From assembly GCF_030272615.1 (NCBI RefSeq), contig NC_081407.1, forward strand, positions 315,608,456 to 315,672,455: a DNA stretch of 64,000 bases, read 5' to 3'. The stretch's first letter is position 1. Each line of letters opens with the position of its first letter. The DNA is from Cryptomeria japonica (Eukaryota > Streptophyta > Pinopsida > Cupressales > Cupressaceae). Made by a program: the position numbers and the translations under genes. Below, in pieces: positions 1 to 11,637 of this stretch. The notes beneath the pieces were generated by a model. It was given only the letters and a program-made list of their open reading frames with translations, was not told where the DNA came from and made no database searches.

Positions 1-32
1 AGAAGGAGAAGAATAGACTCCTTTAAGAAGCT

Positions 33-1331
33 ATGAGCGAGATAAGGGATAAGCTGGAGGAAATGGTGGATCAGAGGACACAAGGACCTTGGGGTGAAGA
101 CACCAAAGATAAAGGCAAGAAAACCATTAACATAGATGACATTATACCTGAACTAGACCCCTTGTTTAATGAAGAACCATTTGTAAAGGCTATTAAAGCT
201 TTGAACACCAAAGCTTTTGAAGGATTGCCACATTTCAGTGGAAGGATGGATATTGACACTGTCATGGAATGGATTGAGGGTATGGAAAACCACTTTGAGT
301 GTGAGGGAGTGACAAAGGCTCAAAAGGTTAAGGTTGACAAATCAATATTAAGGGGAGCAGCTTTGACATGGTGGAAGTACTGGCAAGAAGAGAGAGTTAG
401 CATGGGGAAGCTACCTATTGCCAATTGGAAGGCCATGGTGAGTAAGATCAAGGAGAACTACTTACCAGAGGATTATGAAGTCCAACTTCATAAGAAGAGA
501 TAGGGATTGAAGCAAAAAGACCTTGATGTGACCTCCTACATCAAAGAATTTCAAAAACTTTGTCTTAGATCCAAAGTCCAAGAAGATGAATCTATTAAGC
601 TGGCTAGGTATCTAAGCAGCCTAAAGTGGAACATTCAAGAGGAGATAAGCCTATGGACTCCTACTACTGTTCAAAAATGTCATCAACTTGCTGTCAATGT
701 GGAAGAGAGAAATAAAAGGAAAGGAGACTGCAATAATAGGGGTAGAGGCAAAGGTAGAGAAAAAATGAATCACCAAGGTGGTTACCAAAGCAAGGCAAAT
801 GAGCAAAGGAACCAAGGAGAAGCCAAGTTGACTGAACATGGCAGTGAAACCAATCTCATAGGGGGCCATTCTAGAGGAAGAGGTGCACAAGGTGGTCCAA
901 GTAGGGGTAGGGGTACCAACACGGGTAACTCCTACTTTGCAACTATGAAGTGTTACAACTGTGGACAATTGGGACACCCGACATATAGATGCCCTGACAA
1001 GCCTACATCATCAAATAATGGAAAGAGGGTTGCTTATGCACATGAAGACTCTTCAAGCAACAAGACACCTGAGGTGGACCATATTGAATCAGAGATTGGA
1101 GAAAATTTGATGTTCAATAGGGTCTTGATAAGACAGCCAGTCAAGAATGAACCTAAGCATAAGAGAGCATTGTTTAGGGTGAGATGCAAGATTCTTGGTA
1201 AAGTTTGCAAGGTGATAGTTGATTCAGGGTCAACTGATAACATAATATCAGAGGAGGCAACCGAGAAGTTGAAACTCACAAGGATAACCCACACTAACCC
1301 ATACAAGGTGACATGGTTGAATCATGAGTAG
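33..1331 (+). pseudogene. gypsy gag (nucleocapsid) region, broken
   Basis: Gag would form the capsid and bind element RNA. From the ATG at 33 the product has the usual retrotransposon gag helical region (WWKYW and YLPEDYE about residues 112-150). A TAG at 501-503 interrupts it, after which the same frame continues through a Gly/Arg-rich stretch and a canonical CX2CX4HX4C zinc knuckle at 951-992 (CYNCGQLGHPTYRC). A further TAG ends the segment at 1329-1331. The protease signature D-S-G lies at 1221-1229, so gag and pol are one frame here. Inactive as it stands. A related gag fragment lies on the minus strand at 57525-57997. Confidence 0.88.
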
Positions 1332-3060
1332 AGTGTGTTGGTAATTGAATAGAATTGGGTAGAGTTTTATATTGGAGGATACAAGGATAAGATCCTTTGT
1401 GGTGTGTTACCCATGGATGCTTGTCACCTATTACTAGGTAGACCCTGGAAATTTGATAGAAAGGTGATCTATGATGGAGAGGAGAACTCCATTTCCTTTA
1501 AGAAGGATAGAAAGACCTTTAAGATTTAGTCTTTGACAGAGAATGGAGAGGGAACTTCAAGAACACCGAGTGTCTTATTGGCTACTGGTAAAGAGTTCCT
1601 ACACTTTCTATATGAGGAGGAGATAATGAAGTGTGCCATCTTTGTGAAGCTAAAGGAGGAAGAAGACAAGTTGCAGGCAGAAGTACCCAAGGAGGTGAAG
1701 AAAATGTTGCAAGAGTATAAGGACATAGTGAGTGATGGAGCACCTACAACACTCCCACCAAGAAGGTCTATAAGTCATCAAATAGACTTTGTTCCTGGAG
1801 CATCCCTACCTAACAAAGTTGCATACAAGCTCACACCTGATCAAAACAAGGAGTTAGCAAGGCAAGTGCAAGAGTTATTGGAACAAGGACTGGTTAAGAA
1901 GAGCATCAGCCCATGTGCAGTCCCGGTAGTGCTAGCATCAAAGAAGGGAGGCAAGTGGAGACTTTTCACTAACTCAAGGGAAATCAATAGGATCACCATA
2001 AGGTATAGGTTTCCTATTCCTAGAATAGAGGAATTGATGGACTGTTTAGGAGGTGCTATGTATTTCACTAAATTGGACCATAAAAGTGGTTATCACTAGA
2101 TTAGAATCAAGGAGGGAGATGAGTGGAAGACCGCTTTCAAGACCACAGAGGGATTGTATGAATGGCTTATGATGCCATTTGGACTCACCAATGCCCCAAG
2201 AACCTTCATGAGGTTGATGAATGAGGTGTTAAAATATTTCACAGGCAAGTTTGTGGTGGTGTACCTAGATGACATTCTCATCTATAGCAAAACCAAAGAG
2301 GAGCACCTTGAGAATTTGAGGTTAGTTTTAGAGAGGTTGCATGAGGAGAAGTTATCCATCAACCTAGAGAAGTGTAACTTCTTGAAGCAAGAGCTGGTCT
2401 ACTTAGGATTTGCGGTGTCTAAGGGAACCTTGAAGATGGATCCAAGCAAAGTGGAGGCAATCTTGAATTGGCTTGCACCTAGAATAGGGACTGAAGTTAG
2501 GAGTTTCCATGGTTTAGCCAAATTCTATAGGAAGTTTGTGAGGAAATTCAGTGGCATATGTGCACCAATCCTTGACACCATAAAAGGAGGCCTTAAAACT
2601 AATTTTAGATGGACTGAGCAGGCTGACAAAGCATTTCAATTTTGGAAGCAAGAAGTAGCCACAAAACCTATCCTACTCCTACCTACCTTTGATAAGCTAT
2701 TCACATTGGAGTGTGATGCAAGTGGAACTATAGTAGGGGGTGCATTGAGTCAAGAGGGAAGACCTATGGAATTTTTCAGTGAGAAGCTTAATGAGGAAAA
2801 GAAGTACTCAGCCTATGACCTAGAGTTGTATGCATTAGTGCAATCCCTAAAGAAATGGAGGCATTACTTACTTCCAAAGGAATTTGTGGTGTTCACAAAC
2901 AACTAGGCTTTGAGTTATATCAACACTCAAGAGAAGCTTAGCAATAGACATTTGAAATGGATGGAAAACCTCCAATCCTTCACCTTCACCATCAAGCATA
3001 AGAAGGGGCAACTCAATAAGGTGGCAGATGCTGTAAGCAGGAAGTTGTTGATAGTTCAAG
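1332..3060 (+). pseudogene. gypsy pol: protease end, reverse transcriptase, RNase H
   Basis: The segment follows gag in the same frame. The protease tail includes the conserved LLLGRPW around 1430. Reverse transcriptase follows, with MPFGLTNAP near 2170 and the catalytic YLDD at 2262-2273. RNase H follows, with ECDASG near 2710 and DLELYALV near 2820. Internal stops are TAG at 1350, 1527, 2097 and 2904. In RNase H the motif before the 2904 stop reads TNN, where the related minus-strand element at 28733-29182 reads TDN, so a catalytic Asp is probably lost as well. Reading frame is otherwise preserved. Confidence 0.9.
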
Positions 3061-4556
3061 AACTACAGTTGCAGAGCATAGGAATAGAAGGTTTCAAGGA
3101 CCTCTATGAAGGAGATGAAGACTTCTCATCAGCTTACAAGGTTTGCAAGGAGTTTGAGAACCATTTCCATGGTGATTTTGCAGATTACACTCTCCAAAAT
3201 GGTCTCTTGTTCAAAGGTAATCAGTTGTGTGTACCAAGAGGATCCATGAAGGAAAACCTCATCCAAGAGAAACACAATGGTAGTTTGAGTGGACACTTTG
3301 GAGTCAACAAAACCTTGGATCTAGTACAAAGGTACTACTAATGGCCAAAGTTGCCAAGAGATGTGAAGAGGTATGCAGAGCAATGTGGTGTGTGTCAAAG
3401 AGAAAAAGGGGGATCAAGCAATGCTGGTCTCTATCAACCATTACCGGTCCCAAATAGGCCTTGGGAATGTATAAGCATGGACTTTGTAGTAGGAATTCCC
3501 AAGACAAAGACAGGTATGGACAACATCTATGTGGTCGTAGATAGATTTTCCAAGATTAGCCATTTCATTCCATGTAAGACTACACATGATGCTAGCTATG
3601 TTTCACATCTCTTCTTTAAGGAGATTGTTAGAATTCATGGACTCCCTTTAAGCATTATTTCAGACAGGGACAGCAAGTTCATGGGCCATTTTTGGCAAAC
3701 ATTATGGAGGAGACTTGGAACTAATCTCTCATTTAGCTCAGCTTACCATCCACAAATTGATGGTCAGACTGAAGTCATCAATAGGGTGTTAGGTAACTTA
3801 TTGAGGTGTTTAACTAAGGAGTATGGGCAGACATGGGATCTAATCATTCCTCAAGCAGAGTATGCATATAATGACAATATGAATAGGACCACTGGAAAGA
3901 GTCCTTTTGAGGTTTTCTATGGTAGACATCCAAGAGGAGTGTGTGAACTCAGGGAACTTAGTTCCATGGAGATGAAGAGTGGGCAAGTAAAGGAATTCAC
4001 TCAAACCATCAAGGAAGTTCAAAAGCAAGTCAAGAAAGTCATCCTTGAATCCACTAAAAAGCTAAAGGTCAAAATGGATGAGAAAAGGAGAGAGGTTCAG
4101 TTCAAGGTGGGTGACTTTGTGATGGTCCATTTGAGCAAAGCTAGGATGTAAAGTGGTAAGCCTACCAAACTGCAAATCAAGAGGGTAGGACCTTGTAGAA
4201 TTTTGGCAAAGTATGGTGAGAACACCTATAAGGTTGAATTTCCTTCAAACTTAGCCATTTCTCTAGTCTTTAATGTTGTTGATCTAATCATGTATAAGGG
4301 TGAGATAGCAGGGTAGACTGAGAACCAAGCCAAGGTACTACAAGACTTGGATGTGAATGCCTTACCTTAGGTGAAGCAGCCTATGGCAGAAGAGATCTTG
4401 GAGTCAAGGGTGAAGAAGTCTACTAGACACTAGGTCTACATGGAGCACTTAGTGAAATGGGCAGACCAACCTATATCTGAAGCTACTTGGGTGGAGGAGA
4501 GCAAGTTCAAGAAGCATGGCATTGATCTAGCTCTTCTCACTCCCCTAATTTTTTAG
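3061..4556 (+). pseudogene. gypsy integrase plus chromodomain
   Basis: Integrase would insert the element cDNA into the host chromosome. The HHCC zinc-binding part lies around 3270-3400 (H...H...CGVC). The DDE core has Asp in SMDFVVG near 3480, Asp in IISDRDSKF near 3662, and Glu in DGQTEV near 3775. A C-terminal module (RVGPCRILAKYG) is near 4170. From about 4390 a chromodomain-like stretch reads EEILESRVKK...HLVKW...ATWVEES. Chromodomains of this family target insertion to modified chromatin. Stops are TAA at 3339 and 4149 and TAG at 4314, 4368 and 4431; the TAG at 4554 may be the natural end. Confidence 0.88.
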
Positions 4557-4563
4557 TTTGTTG

Positions 4564-4575
4564 TAGAGGGGGAGT
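4564..4575 (+). other. polypurine tract of gypsy element 1
   Basis: TAGAGGGGGAGT lies immediately before the TGGTGC that starts the 3' LTR, the position of the plus-strand primer. Confidence 0.7.
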
Positions 4576-4576
4576 A

Positions 4577-6122
4577 TGGTGCAGGAGCACCCTTCAAAGG
4601 GCTCCCACCATTTGTTTTTTCTTGTGTTTTTGCTTCTCAATGAAGCCATTGTATATAGAATAAGAGTCATGTGCTCATGGGTCCTAGTTGAGGTCTTACG
4701 GTCATAAGTCAAGATTGAGATTTTCTTGAAAATAGAGGGTATGTGTGCCTTTGAGGTGTTTAGGGGTCCTTCTTAGCATGTTGGTGTCCCTAGGTTTGCC
4801 CAACATGGGTCTAGGAGTCAAGAAAAGTAGCATTGAGAAAGTTGCTCAAAAGTTGCATGACAACTTTTAAAAGTTGTCAAGCAACTTTTCACCATGAGGT
4901 CAAAATCTTCAATGTAGCATGGACAACCCTAATATGGGCACAAAAATTGAGGAAAAGGGACTATAAGTAATTGAAAACCCTAAGTTAATGGGTTGGATGT
5001 CAGATATTGTACGACCCAAGCAAAGTGACTTGATTGTGACTGCAATTTTGTTGCCAATCGGCACAAATGGAGTAAAAGAAGAATGTTTATGGATTGTCTT
5101 GTATGGTGTGTTCACTTTCATTTTGAGTAATTATATTAGGTTTTGGTTTGTAAGTGAGGTGTGTTTGTAAATATTTTGTAAGTTGCAATCTCTCTGTCCA
5201 GTTTTGGACTGGTTTGAATATTTGGGTTCCTAACTCCATTCCCCATTATGGAATCACCATGAAACCATGGGGAATGAGAGTAAAAGCCTTGTACTATAAT
5301 GCAATGTAATCAGGGCCCTTGAAAATGCAAGGAGGCCATCTAAAGACCCACTCCTAGGCGAGACTGGATAGTGCCTAGCTAAGAAGGGTCAAGTTGCAGA
5401 GGTCTTGGAGAGCAAGGAAGGTCAGAGGAGGAGGCACCCTTTGGAGGAGTTGTAGAGGGGTGAGTGAAGCACCATTGGTGTGAAGGAGGATTTTCCACCA
5501 ATCCAGATAAGGTGGCAAGAGCATCAAACCTACACTGTGACCCTGGCAGGCCTAAAAACCCTCATAAAAACCCTTAAAAACCTTAAAATCTACCTAGGGC
5601 AGTGTACAGACACTTGGAGGCCTAAAACCTAAAAAATACTTGAGTCCTTGCCAACTGAATAGTAGGTCTTTTGGGAAGTTTCACAAGCAAGTGCATCATT
5701 TGTGAGAGGGAGCCCTAAAGGATCGAGTAGGAGGCCTAATTGGTCATAATCCTTGTAGCCCTATTTTGTAGGCAAAACACAAAATGGTGAAATTGGTAAG
5801 GGGTTGGAAGCTATAAACCCCTTGGGGGCATAGGAATGGGTGGAAAAACCATGTTTTGGACCTAATCTAACCTTTCTAAGACCTAGGAAGGTGTGAACAA
5901 GCCAGACCCTTATTAGCCTAAGTAAGGGTTGCTTGAATCTCATGAGTAGATGAGACCTTTTTAGTAGTTTTTCAACTTGGTGGGTGGATTGGGCAAGGTT
6001 AGGGGATTCCACAAGTAGGGGGAGTCCTAGAGACCCTAGGGTGTGGTTAGAACACCTGGTGATCCAAGGAAAGGATCCAAGAGCATAGACTAGGCTAGTC
6101 TATCCCAAACCCCATCCCATCA
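4577..6122 (+). repeat. 3' LTR of gypsy element 1
   Basis: The LTR starts TGGTGCAGG right after the polypurine tract and probably ends CCCATCCCATCA at 6122, where minus-strand coding sequence of another element begins. No gene is seen inside; short open frames here look spurious. The paired 5' LTR is outside the window, so the 3' boundary is an estimate. Confidence 0.6.
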
Positions 6123-6124
6123 CT

Positions 6125-7262
6125 ATGTCTCTTCCTTAATTGTAGTATATTGTCTTCTAGACTTTTCTTTTCTCCTCTTCCCTGCTCCACCGATAGACAG
6201 TGTTGGTTTGGGATTAGGTGGAGGTACCAATTTTTGCATAGCAGAGGTAGGTACTAATTTTCTAGGCTTGGCCTTGGTCTACTTGGTAGGAACCAGTTTA
6301 GCTTGTGGATTCACCACATCTTCCTCCTTCAGAATATTCTTTTCCCTTGCCTTTTTCACTTCTTATTAGGTAATTTACCCATCTATTTAGCTAGTTCCTC
6401 TACCTCCTTTCTCACCTTCCTCTTCCTACCGGCCTTAGTGAATTTCTTATACAGATTAAGGTCCTTTTCCTGAAAAGTTCCAAATCTTTCTTCCTTTGAA
6501 TCTACTAGTTGGCTTAGTAGATGTTGATCATATACTTCAAACATAATATCATCAACCTCATACCCCATGGGCATGATCCATACTATCCTCAGCTCAACTG
6601 CCTCCATATGGCATTGATCTTTGTCAACCATAAAACAAATTGTCTTCTCATACTTCTCTACAATATCTTTTGGAATTCTTTCTCGAGATTTCATCAAGGC
6701 TTGAAAGGTCTTGAAATAGCCCCATAATATAGATATTCTCATTGCAGTGTCACCTATGCCCCACAATCCTTCCTTGATTTGCATGGCCACTAGTTTATCA
6801 TAGGCGCATTGAACTTCTCCTTCAATTCTGAGAATCACATTCAAGAAGTATAATGCTAAAAAAATAAGAAGGGACCCAAACTTGAAAGTGTGTTTCTTGT
6901 CCTATTTAATATTCTTAAAGTTACTTATCAATTCATTTAGAAGAACTATGCACAAATCATAGCTTTTATTTTCTTTGAGCATCTGATATGCTGAATATAT
7001 TGTAGTACCAGAGACTAAGTTCTTCCTGCTTGATTGATAAACTTTGTAACCTACCACCATTGAGGCAAATCTGACCTCATGCTCCAAGATATCATGGATA
7101 GTCATTGCCTTGTTGTCAAAGTTAGAACTGGTAGTGGCAATTACAGTGTTATTCTATACTTTTCTTAGTCCTGACACTTCATCAGTTTCACTTAAGCATG
7201 TTACTACTTGAATAGCCTGCTTGGTGACTTTTTAAGGTTTGTCTAGCCATATGAATGTTAGC
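6125..7262 (-). pseudogene. ORF2 remnant of the N1/N2 non-autonomous family (third copy)
   Basis: Read on the minus strand from 7262, this aligns by eye with the ORF2 proteins at 11638-13116 and 35804-37456. Shared landmarks, in order, are a WLD...KVTKQAIQVVT segment, VVGYKVYQSSRKN, YDLC...L with FKFG about 30 residues later, VEKYEKTICFMVDKD, MEAVELR, and MGYEVDD. A lysine-rich tail follows toward 6125. The frame carries several stops. The N-terminus is missing: homology stops near 7262, 20 bases before the LTR of copia A, which suggests copia A inserted into this ORF. Function unknown; see ORF2 of N1 and N2. Confidence 0.75.
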
Positions 7263-7281
7263 AGCAACAATGGAGGAAAAT

Positions 7282-8407
7282 TGATAGGGGGGGTTAATCG
7301 GTTTTCACCATATCTACAAACTTAACCACAAAAAAGACCTAATAAACTGTAGCAATAACAAAGATAAGAACAACACACAACACCAAGATTTTGACATGGA
7401 AAACCTAGTTAAGGGAAAAACCACGGTGGGAACCTACCCACAATAAGATGATACTCTGTAGTAGTATGTAAAAATATTATAATGGGGAACATATATGAAT
7501 TCAGGCACACTTCCTAGAGCTCACTGCTCAAAAGATAATGACTTGGAAGGCTACAACCTTGAAAGAAGTCTCACTAGGTTACAACAAGATTCAGACTACA
7601 ATCCAGCATGAATGAACTACAATAATAGCATCTACAAATGCTCGATGACAGTTTCGGTTAAGCACAATTGTCTTCTCTACAACACCAATCTCTCCTCAAT
7701 GCACTACACCGAAAGATGAATCCTTGTTCACACATATACCACTCTCGGATAATGCAATGACCTTGATACCCAAATTACATGACACTATGACCTATTTATA
7801 CAATTCATCAACCTTGACAACAAGGTCGGCTAAACCCTCAACTCACAGTTACAAAATTACATCACATGATACAAAGATCAACCACCAGACTAATATAATG
7901 ATTTACATGACATAACATGGACCTAAGTCAAATGCTCAAACATGCAACACCACCGGAAATCATGCCAAGATCAACCGCAACACGCTACACAACCGGGAAA
8001 AAATGCATAACATGAAAAACATCACTGGTTTAGCAAAATCACCAAAGAATTACACAATGATCAATGTAGATCATTGAGACAAATAGGAAATAATTAGGAA
8101 ACACCAGCAAGAATACTAGAATCATCAGTAATAGTTGCACCAACACCACTTATCAAATCTTCATTTGTTAATGTCTAAAACTTGAGAACACTCAAACAAT
8201 AACAACTGTCAGGAAGAAAGATAACTTGTGGAGCACCAAATCATGAACCATCTGAAATAAAGATACACAAGACTATCCCAAACAATATACCAAAATCTCA
8301 TATTAATAACTGATCACATCAAAATATACTAGAGGAAATACTGAACTCTACAAAGCACTGATCAGATAAACAAAATGCAAAATTGGATCATATATGAATA
8401 ATTTGGT
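7282..8407 (-). repeat. 3' LTR of copia A, left part
   Basis: Starts TGATAGGGGGGG on the plus strand, the reverse complement of the poly-C and CA end typical of the copia LTRs in this window. Inside is the conserved LTR motif (CACGGTGGGAAC region near 7420, GTGG...CCAC) and TGAGCAGTGAGCTCTA in reverse complement near 7520. Continues at 16070 beyond the N1 insertion. Confidence 0.72.
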
Positions 8408-9559
8408 GAGTACTAAGAGGGGGGGGGGGGGGTGAATTAGTATACCCAAAAACCTTACCAAACACTTAAGCTTTTTTATTGCAGACCAGTATAGACCTTT
8501 CAATAGTAAACTGGTTAATACACAAACAAGCCAAATAGAAAATAAAACATTCACCCACAATAATACAATCACCATAACATAAGATATTTTGATGTGGAAA
8601 CCCAAATGTGAAAAACCATAATGAGTAAGACTCACAAGTCTACTATCTGCAAAATAGAAACCAGACCCGATAAGGTCAAACCGATTAAGGCCTTACAGTG
8701 TTCTTCACTAGAAAAGATCCTGTTAGGAATCCATATCTCTATTAGGAGATAAGTCTTGTTAAAGACTACCCTGTTAAAGGATTTCAGATCCACAACTGTT
8801 AACCACCTTGTTAGAGGATTTAGAATAGGCTTAACTGAGCCTACCTGGTTAAGGGTTTCTGACTTGTCGAAGAGATTGGTAATCAAGAATTAAGTGATCT
8901 AGAAAGTAGCACAAAATGCTTAGTTAGATCCTTGATAGCTCTCTATTAATGCATTGCAGCATTACTTCAGTATTTTGTCCTTCGCACGTTCAATCTCTAT
9001 TGCAAGATACCTTCTTGCAAAGACCTAATCTTCTTACACAACACTTCACATACACATAAAACCCTAGACATGATGTCCTAATATAGGAATTTGATTTCAT
9101 GTCGATCCAATGAGATTAGACTACAATTTCCTAGGTATAGTGCATCTAGACACAATTTGTAAAATGACACAAAATCACCGCATTAGTGTCAGTGGATGAT
9201 AACTCATCACACTTTACAAGTTTATCGGTTAACAAAACATAGTATACCGATTACCGGTTTACAAAAAAAGACTAGAAAACTAGAACGTAGTGTTCTGATC
9301 TTAAAAAGATTGGCTGCCACTTAGGGTCCTTGTACCACTTGAAGTCCTCGTACCACTTGAGGTCCTCGGTCATGCTTTGACCGGTAAGCTCCTTCTACAA
9401 ACACCGATAGTCTTCAACAAACAAAGACTATGTATACAATGGCAAACAATACCGGTTTGAACAACACATCACATAGTATCAATTGAGAATAACTCATATA
9501 ACAAATAAGTGTGTGTTGATCAATGACAATCACAACTAAACATCATCAAAATGCCAACA
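8408..9559 (-). repeat. 3' LTR of N1
   Basis: Near-identical along its length to 14924-16069. It starts TGAGTACTAAGAG followed by a run of 13 G and ends ...ATGCCAACA. On the minus strand it contains several degenerate copies of a motif like AAATCCTCTAACAAGGT, as in the LTRs of copia B and D. Confidence 0.85.
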
Positions 9560-9571
9560 ATCTCCCCCTTT
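9560..9571 (-). other. polypurine tract of N1
   Basis: Plus-strand ATCTCCCCCTTT directly follows the LTR end. Read in reverse it is AAAGGGGGAGAT preceded by CATCAATGCC, the same block found before the 3' LTRs of copia B, copia C and N2. Confidence 0.8.
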
Positions 9572-9839
9572 GGCATTGATGGCAACACTTAGGAAAATTT
9601 TACATCTAAGTGCTTACAAAACAAAAATTATGCCATAATCAAGTTACTCCCCCTAAGCATATACACTACTCCCTTTTTCCAAAATTACAAGTATGTACTA
9701 CTTCCATTTGCATAAAATTTTCACAATACCACTCCCCCTTTTCCAACAACGACAAAGTAATGCAAACATGCCAAAATCAGATTGCATAACATGAAAATAG
9801 AGTATATGTTTATGACAATAATGAGTAAAACTTTTCAAA

Positions 9840-11636
9840 AAGGAATTTAAAGTTTTTCATAAATTCCTTCATGTCGGAAGACTAAGTATCTAGGAGTGAG
9901 GCAACAATTCCACTTTGATTCTTCATCTAGAATGCTAATTCCTCCATGGCATCAATAGTGCTCAATTCCTAAGTGACAATAATGGGGTCTATGTTCAGAA
10001 AGCACTTCTGAAGAATTTGCAACTTAGGGAACAAAAGCAATTAAAGCTTTTGCAAATCTTGAGTCCACTTGCAGATCTCTGAATCAATCTGGTCAATCTG
10101 GTGCTTATGACTCTGTACAGTCTACCCATACACTATGAAGGAATCATATGGCACTTTGAAGTTCACTATATACTTCTTTAACTCTGACTAAAGTTGACCT
10201 TTCTTCTTCAGAGCATCATCATAGAATAGATTGGGCTAGCAAATTTTATTCAAAAGTTTTTGTCCTTCAGCCATTGCCATATTGATATCACCTGTTTGAT
10301 GGATCAGCTTGGCTCTGTCTTCATTAAATTGTTTCACCAATGCAACTTTTAGTGCCTTTGCATGCTTTTTCTTTGTAGTAGCTTGGGCAACATATTCTAG
10401 TGATTGCACTTGATCACCCACTACTGTGCATAGAAGTTTCAACTGGGCTAGTGAGGAATTGGTACTAGAAAGATCAGTATCAGGGACTACGGTTGAAAGA
10501 GTGTCAACAACAAGTTGAATAACATATTTTTCTTTCTTCCTTCTTAGTTCCTCCAATATTTCTTGATAAATTTTCATACTTCTCAGTAGCTCATTTTCAT
10601 CTACAAATTTGGTGAGACAGGCAAGAGTCAATTCACTGTGACTGGTGGGATCAACCTGTTTGGCTTGAACTCTGGTTTCCTTGGGAGTCTCAGAAGTCTG
10701 TCCACCTTCCTTTTCTTTGATATCCTCTTGTCTCTTCTTCTCCATCTCTTCTTTCTCCTTAGCCTCCTTGTCGACCTTATCTTTTTCCTCTTTCTTCTTC
10801 TCGATTTTCTCCTTCTCTGCCTTCTCCTTCTCCACTTTCTCCTTCTCCACTTTCTCCTTCTCTACTTTCTCTTTCTCTACTTTTTCCTTCTCCACTTTCT
10901 CCTTCTCCACTTTCTCCTTCTCCTCTTTTTCCTTCTCTATTTTCTCCTTCTCTGCTTTCTCCTTCTCCTCTTTCTCCTTCTCCATTTTCTCCTTCTCTGC
11001 TTTCTCTTTTTCCACTTTGTCTTTCTCCACTTTATCTTTCTTCGCTTTCTCTTTTTCAGCTTTCTCTTTTTCTACTTTCTCTTTCTCTTTCTCCGCTTTC
11101 TCTTTTTCAGATTTCTCTTTTTTAGCTACCTTCAGTTTAGCACCTTCAGCATCTAATGCATCCACATCAATAGGGTTAGTTTTCTTAGTTATTCTTTCTC
11201 CCTGATCATTGAAGGTTTCATCCAATTTAGATTTTGATAGTTCAAGCTCTTGCTCAGCCTGACGATTTGATTTGGATACCTTCTACATCTTGACAAATTC
11301 TTTTGCCTGTAGATGAGTGTCTTTTTCTACTTCGGAGGTTTTACCTCCAAGTAACTGAAGTCTTCTCTTTGTCATGAAAAACATAACTTTGTACTGATCA
11401 AGAAGCTCAAATAATTCAGAATTGGAAGCATCTAGGAAATATTGAGCAAAAAATTTGCTCCCTAATTGTTTTCTCCTTTTCAATGATAATGCGTCATTTA
11501 TTATCCAAATAATTATACAAAGAATTAGAAACAATAGGTTTAATATCAATTGCAGATCGATCATTATCACATAAATACTTGATGAGTTCTTACTCTATCT
11601 CCTTCTTTTTAGTATTGTTAAGATCATCAAAATAAT
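9840..11636 (-). pseudogene. ORF3 of N1: coiled-coil, Lys/Glu-repeat protein, broken
   Basis: Read leftward from ORF2. The best open piece, 11225-10236 (329 residues), begins MDETFNDQGERITKK and contains about 20 tandem hexapeptides of type KEKVEK (about 10740-11120), then a helical C-terminal part. Upstream (11570-11283) and downstream pieces are interrupted by stops; the downstream part resembles the C-terminal coiled coil of N2 ORF3 by eye. The repeat predicts a highly charged helix. It has no enzyme motif. N2 ORF3 lacks this expansion. Function unknown; scaffold or nucleic-acid-binding roles are guesses. Confidence 0.6.
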
Positions 11637-11637
11637 C

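Larger units (their letters stand above)
1..6122 (+). mobile_element. Ty3/gypsy chromovirus-type LTR retrotransposon, 5' LTR outside window
   Basis: Domain order is gag, protease, reverse transcriptase, RNase H, integrase, chromodomain, then a polypurine tract and a long LTR. Integrase after RNase H identifies Ty3/gypsy, and a chromodomain after integrase identifies the chromovirus branch. The window opens in the leader just upstream of gag, so the 5' LTR and PBS are not visible. The coding part from 33 to 4556 is one continuous frame of about 1508 codons with 11 internal stops and no frameshift that I can see. The 3' boundary near 6122 is inferred from a terminal CA followed by unrelated sequence. 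Confidence 0.9.

Noticed and set aside
501-4433. Programmed readthrough of TAG as an explanation for the many in-frame stops
   Set aside because: Too many stops, including TAA, at non-equivalent places in each element, and catalytic residues are also mutated. Decay is simpler.
8348-8886. Hydrophobic minus-strand frames in the N1 LTR, also seen at 14691-15403
   Set aside because: Repeated because the LTR is repeated; they span the LTR border and PBS, so they are not genes.
10638-11205. Long plus-strand open frames rich in Phe, Leu and Ser
   Set aside because: They are the opposite strand of the KEKxEK repeat in N1 ORF3; composition is explained by the repeat.
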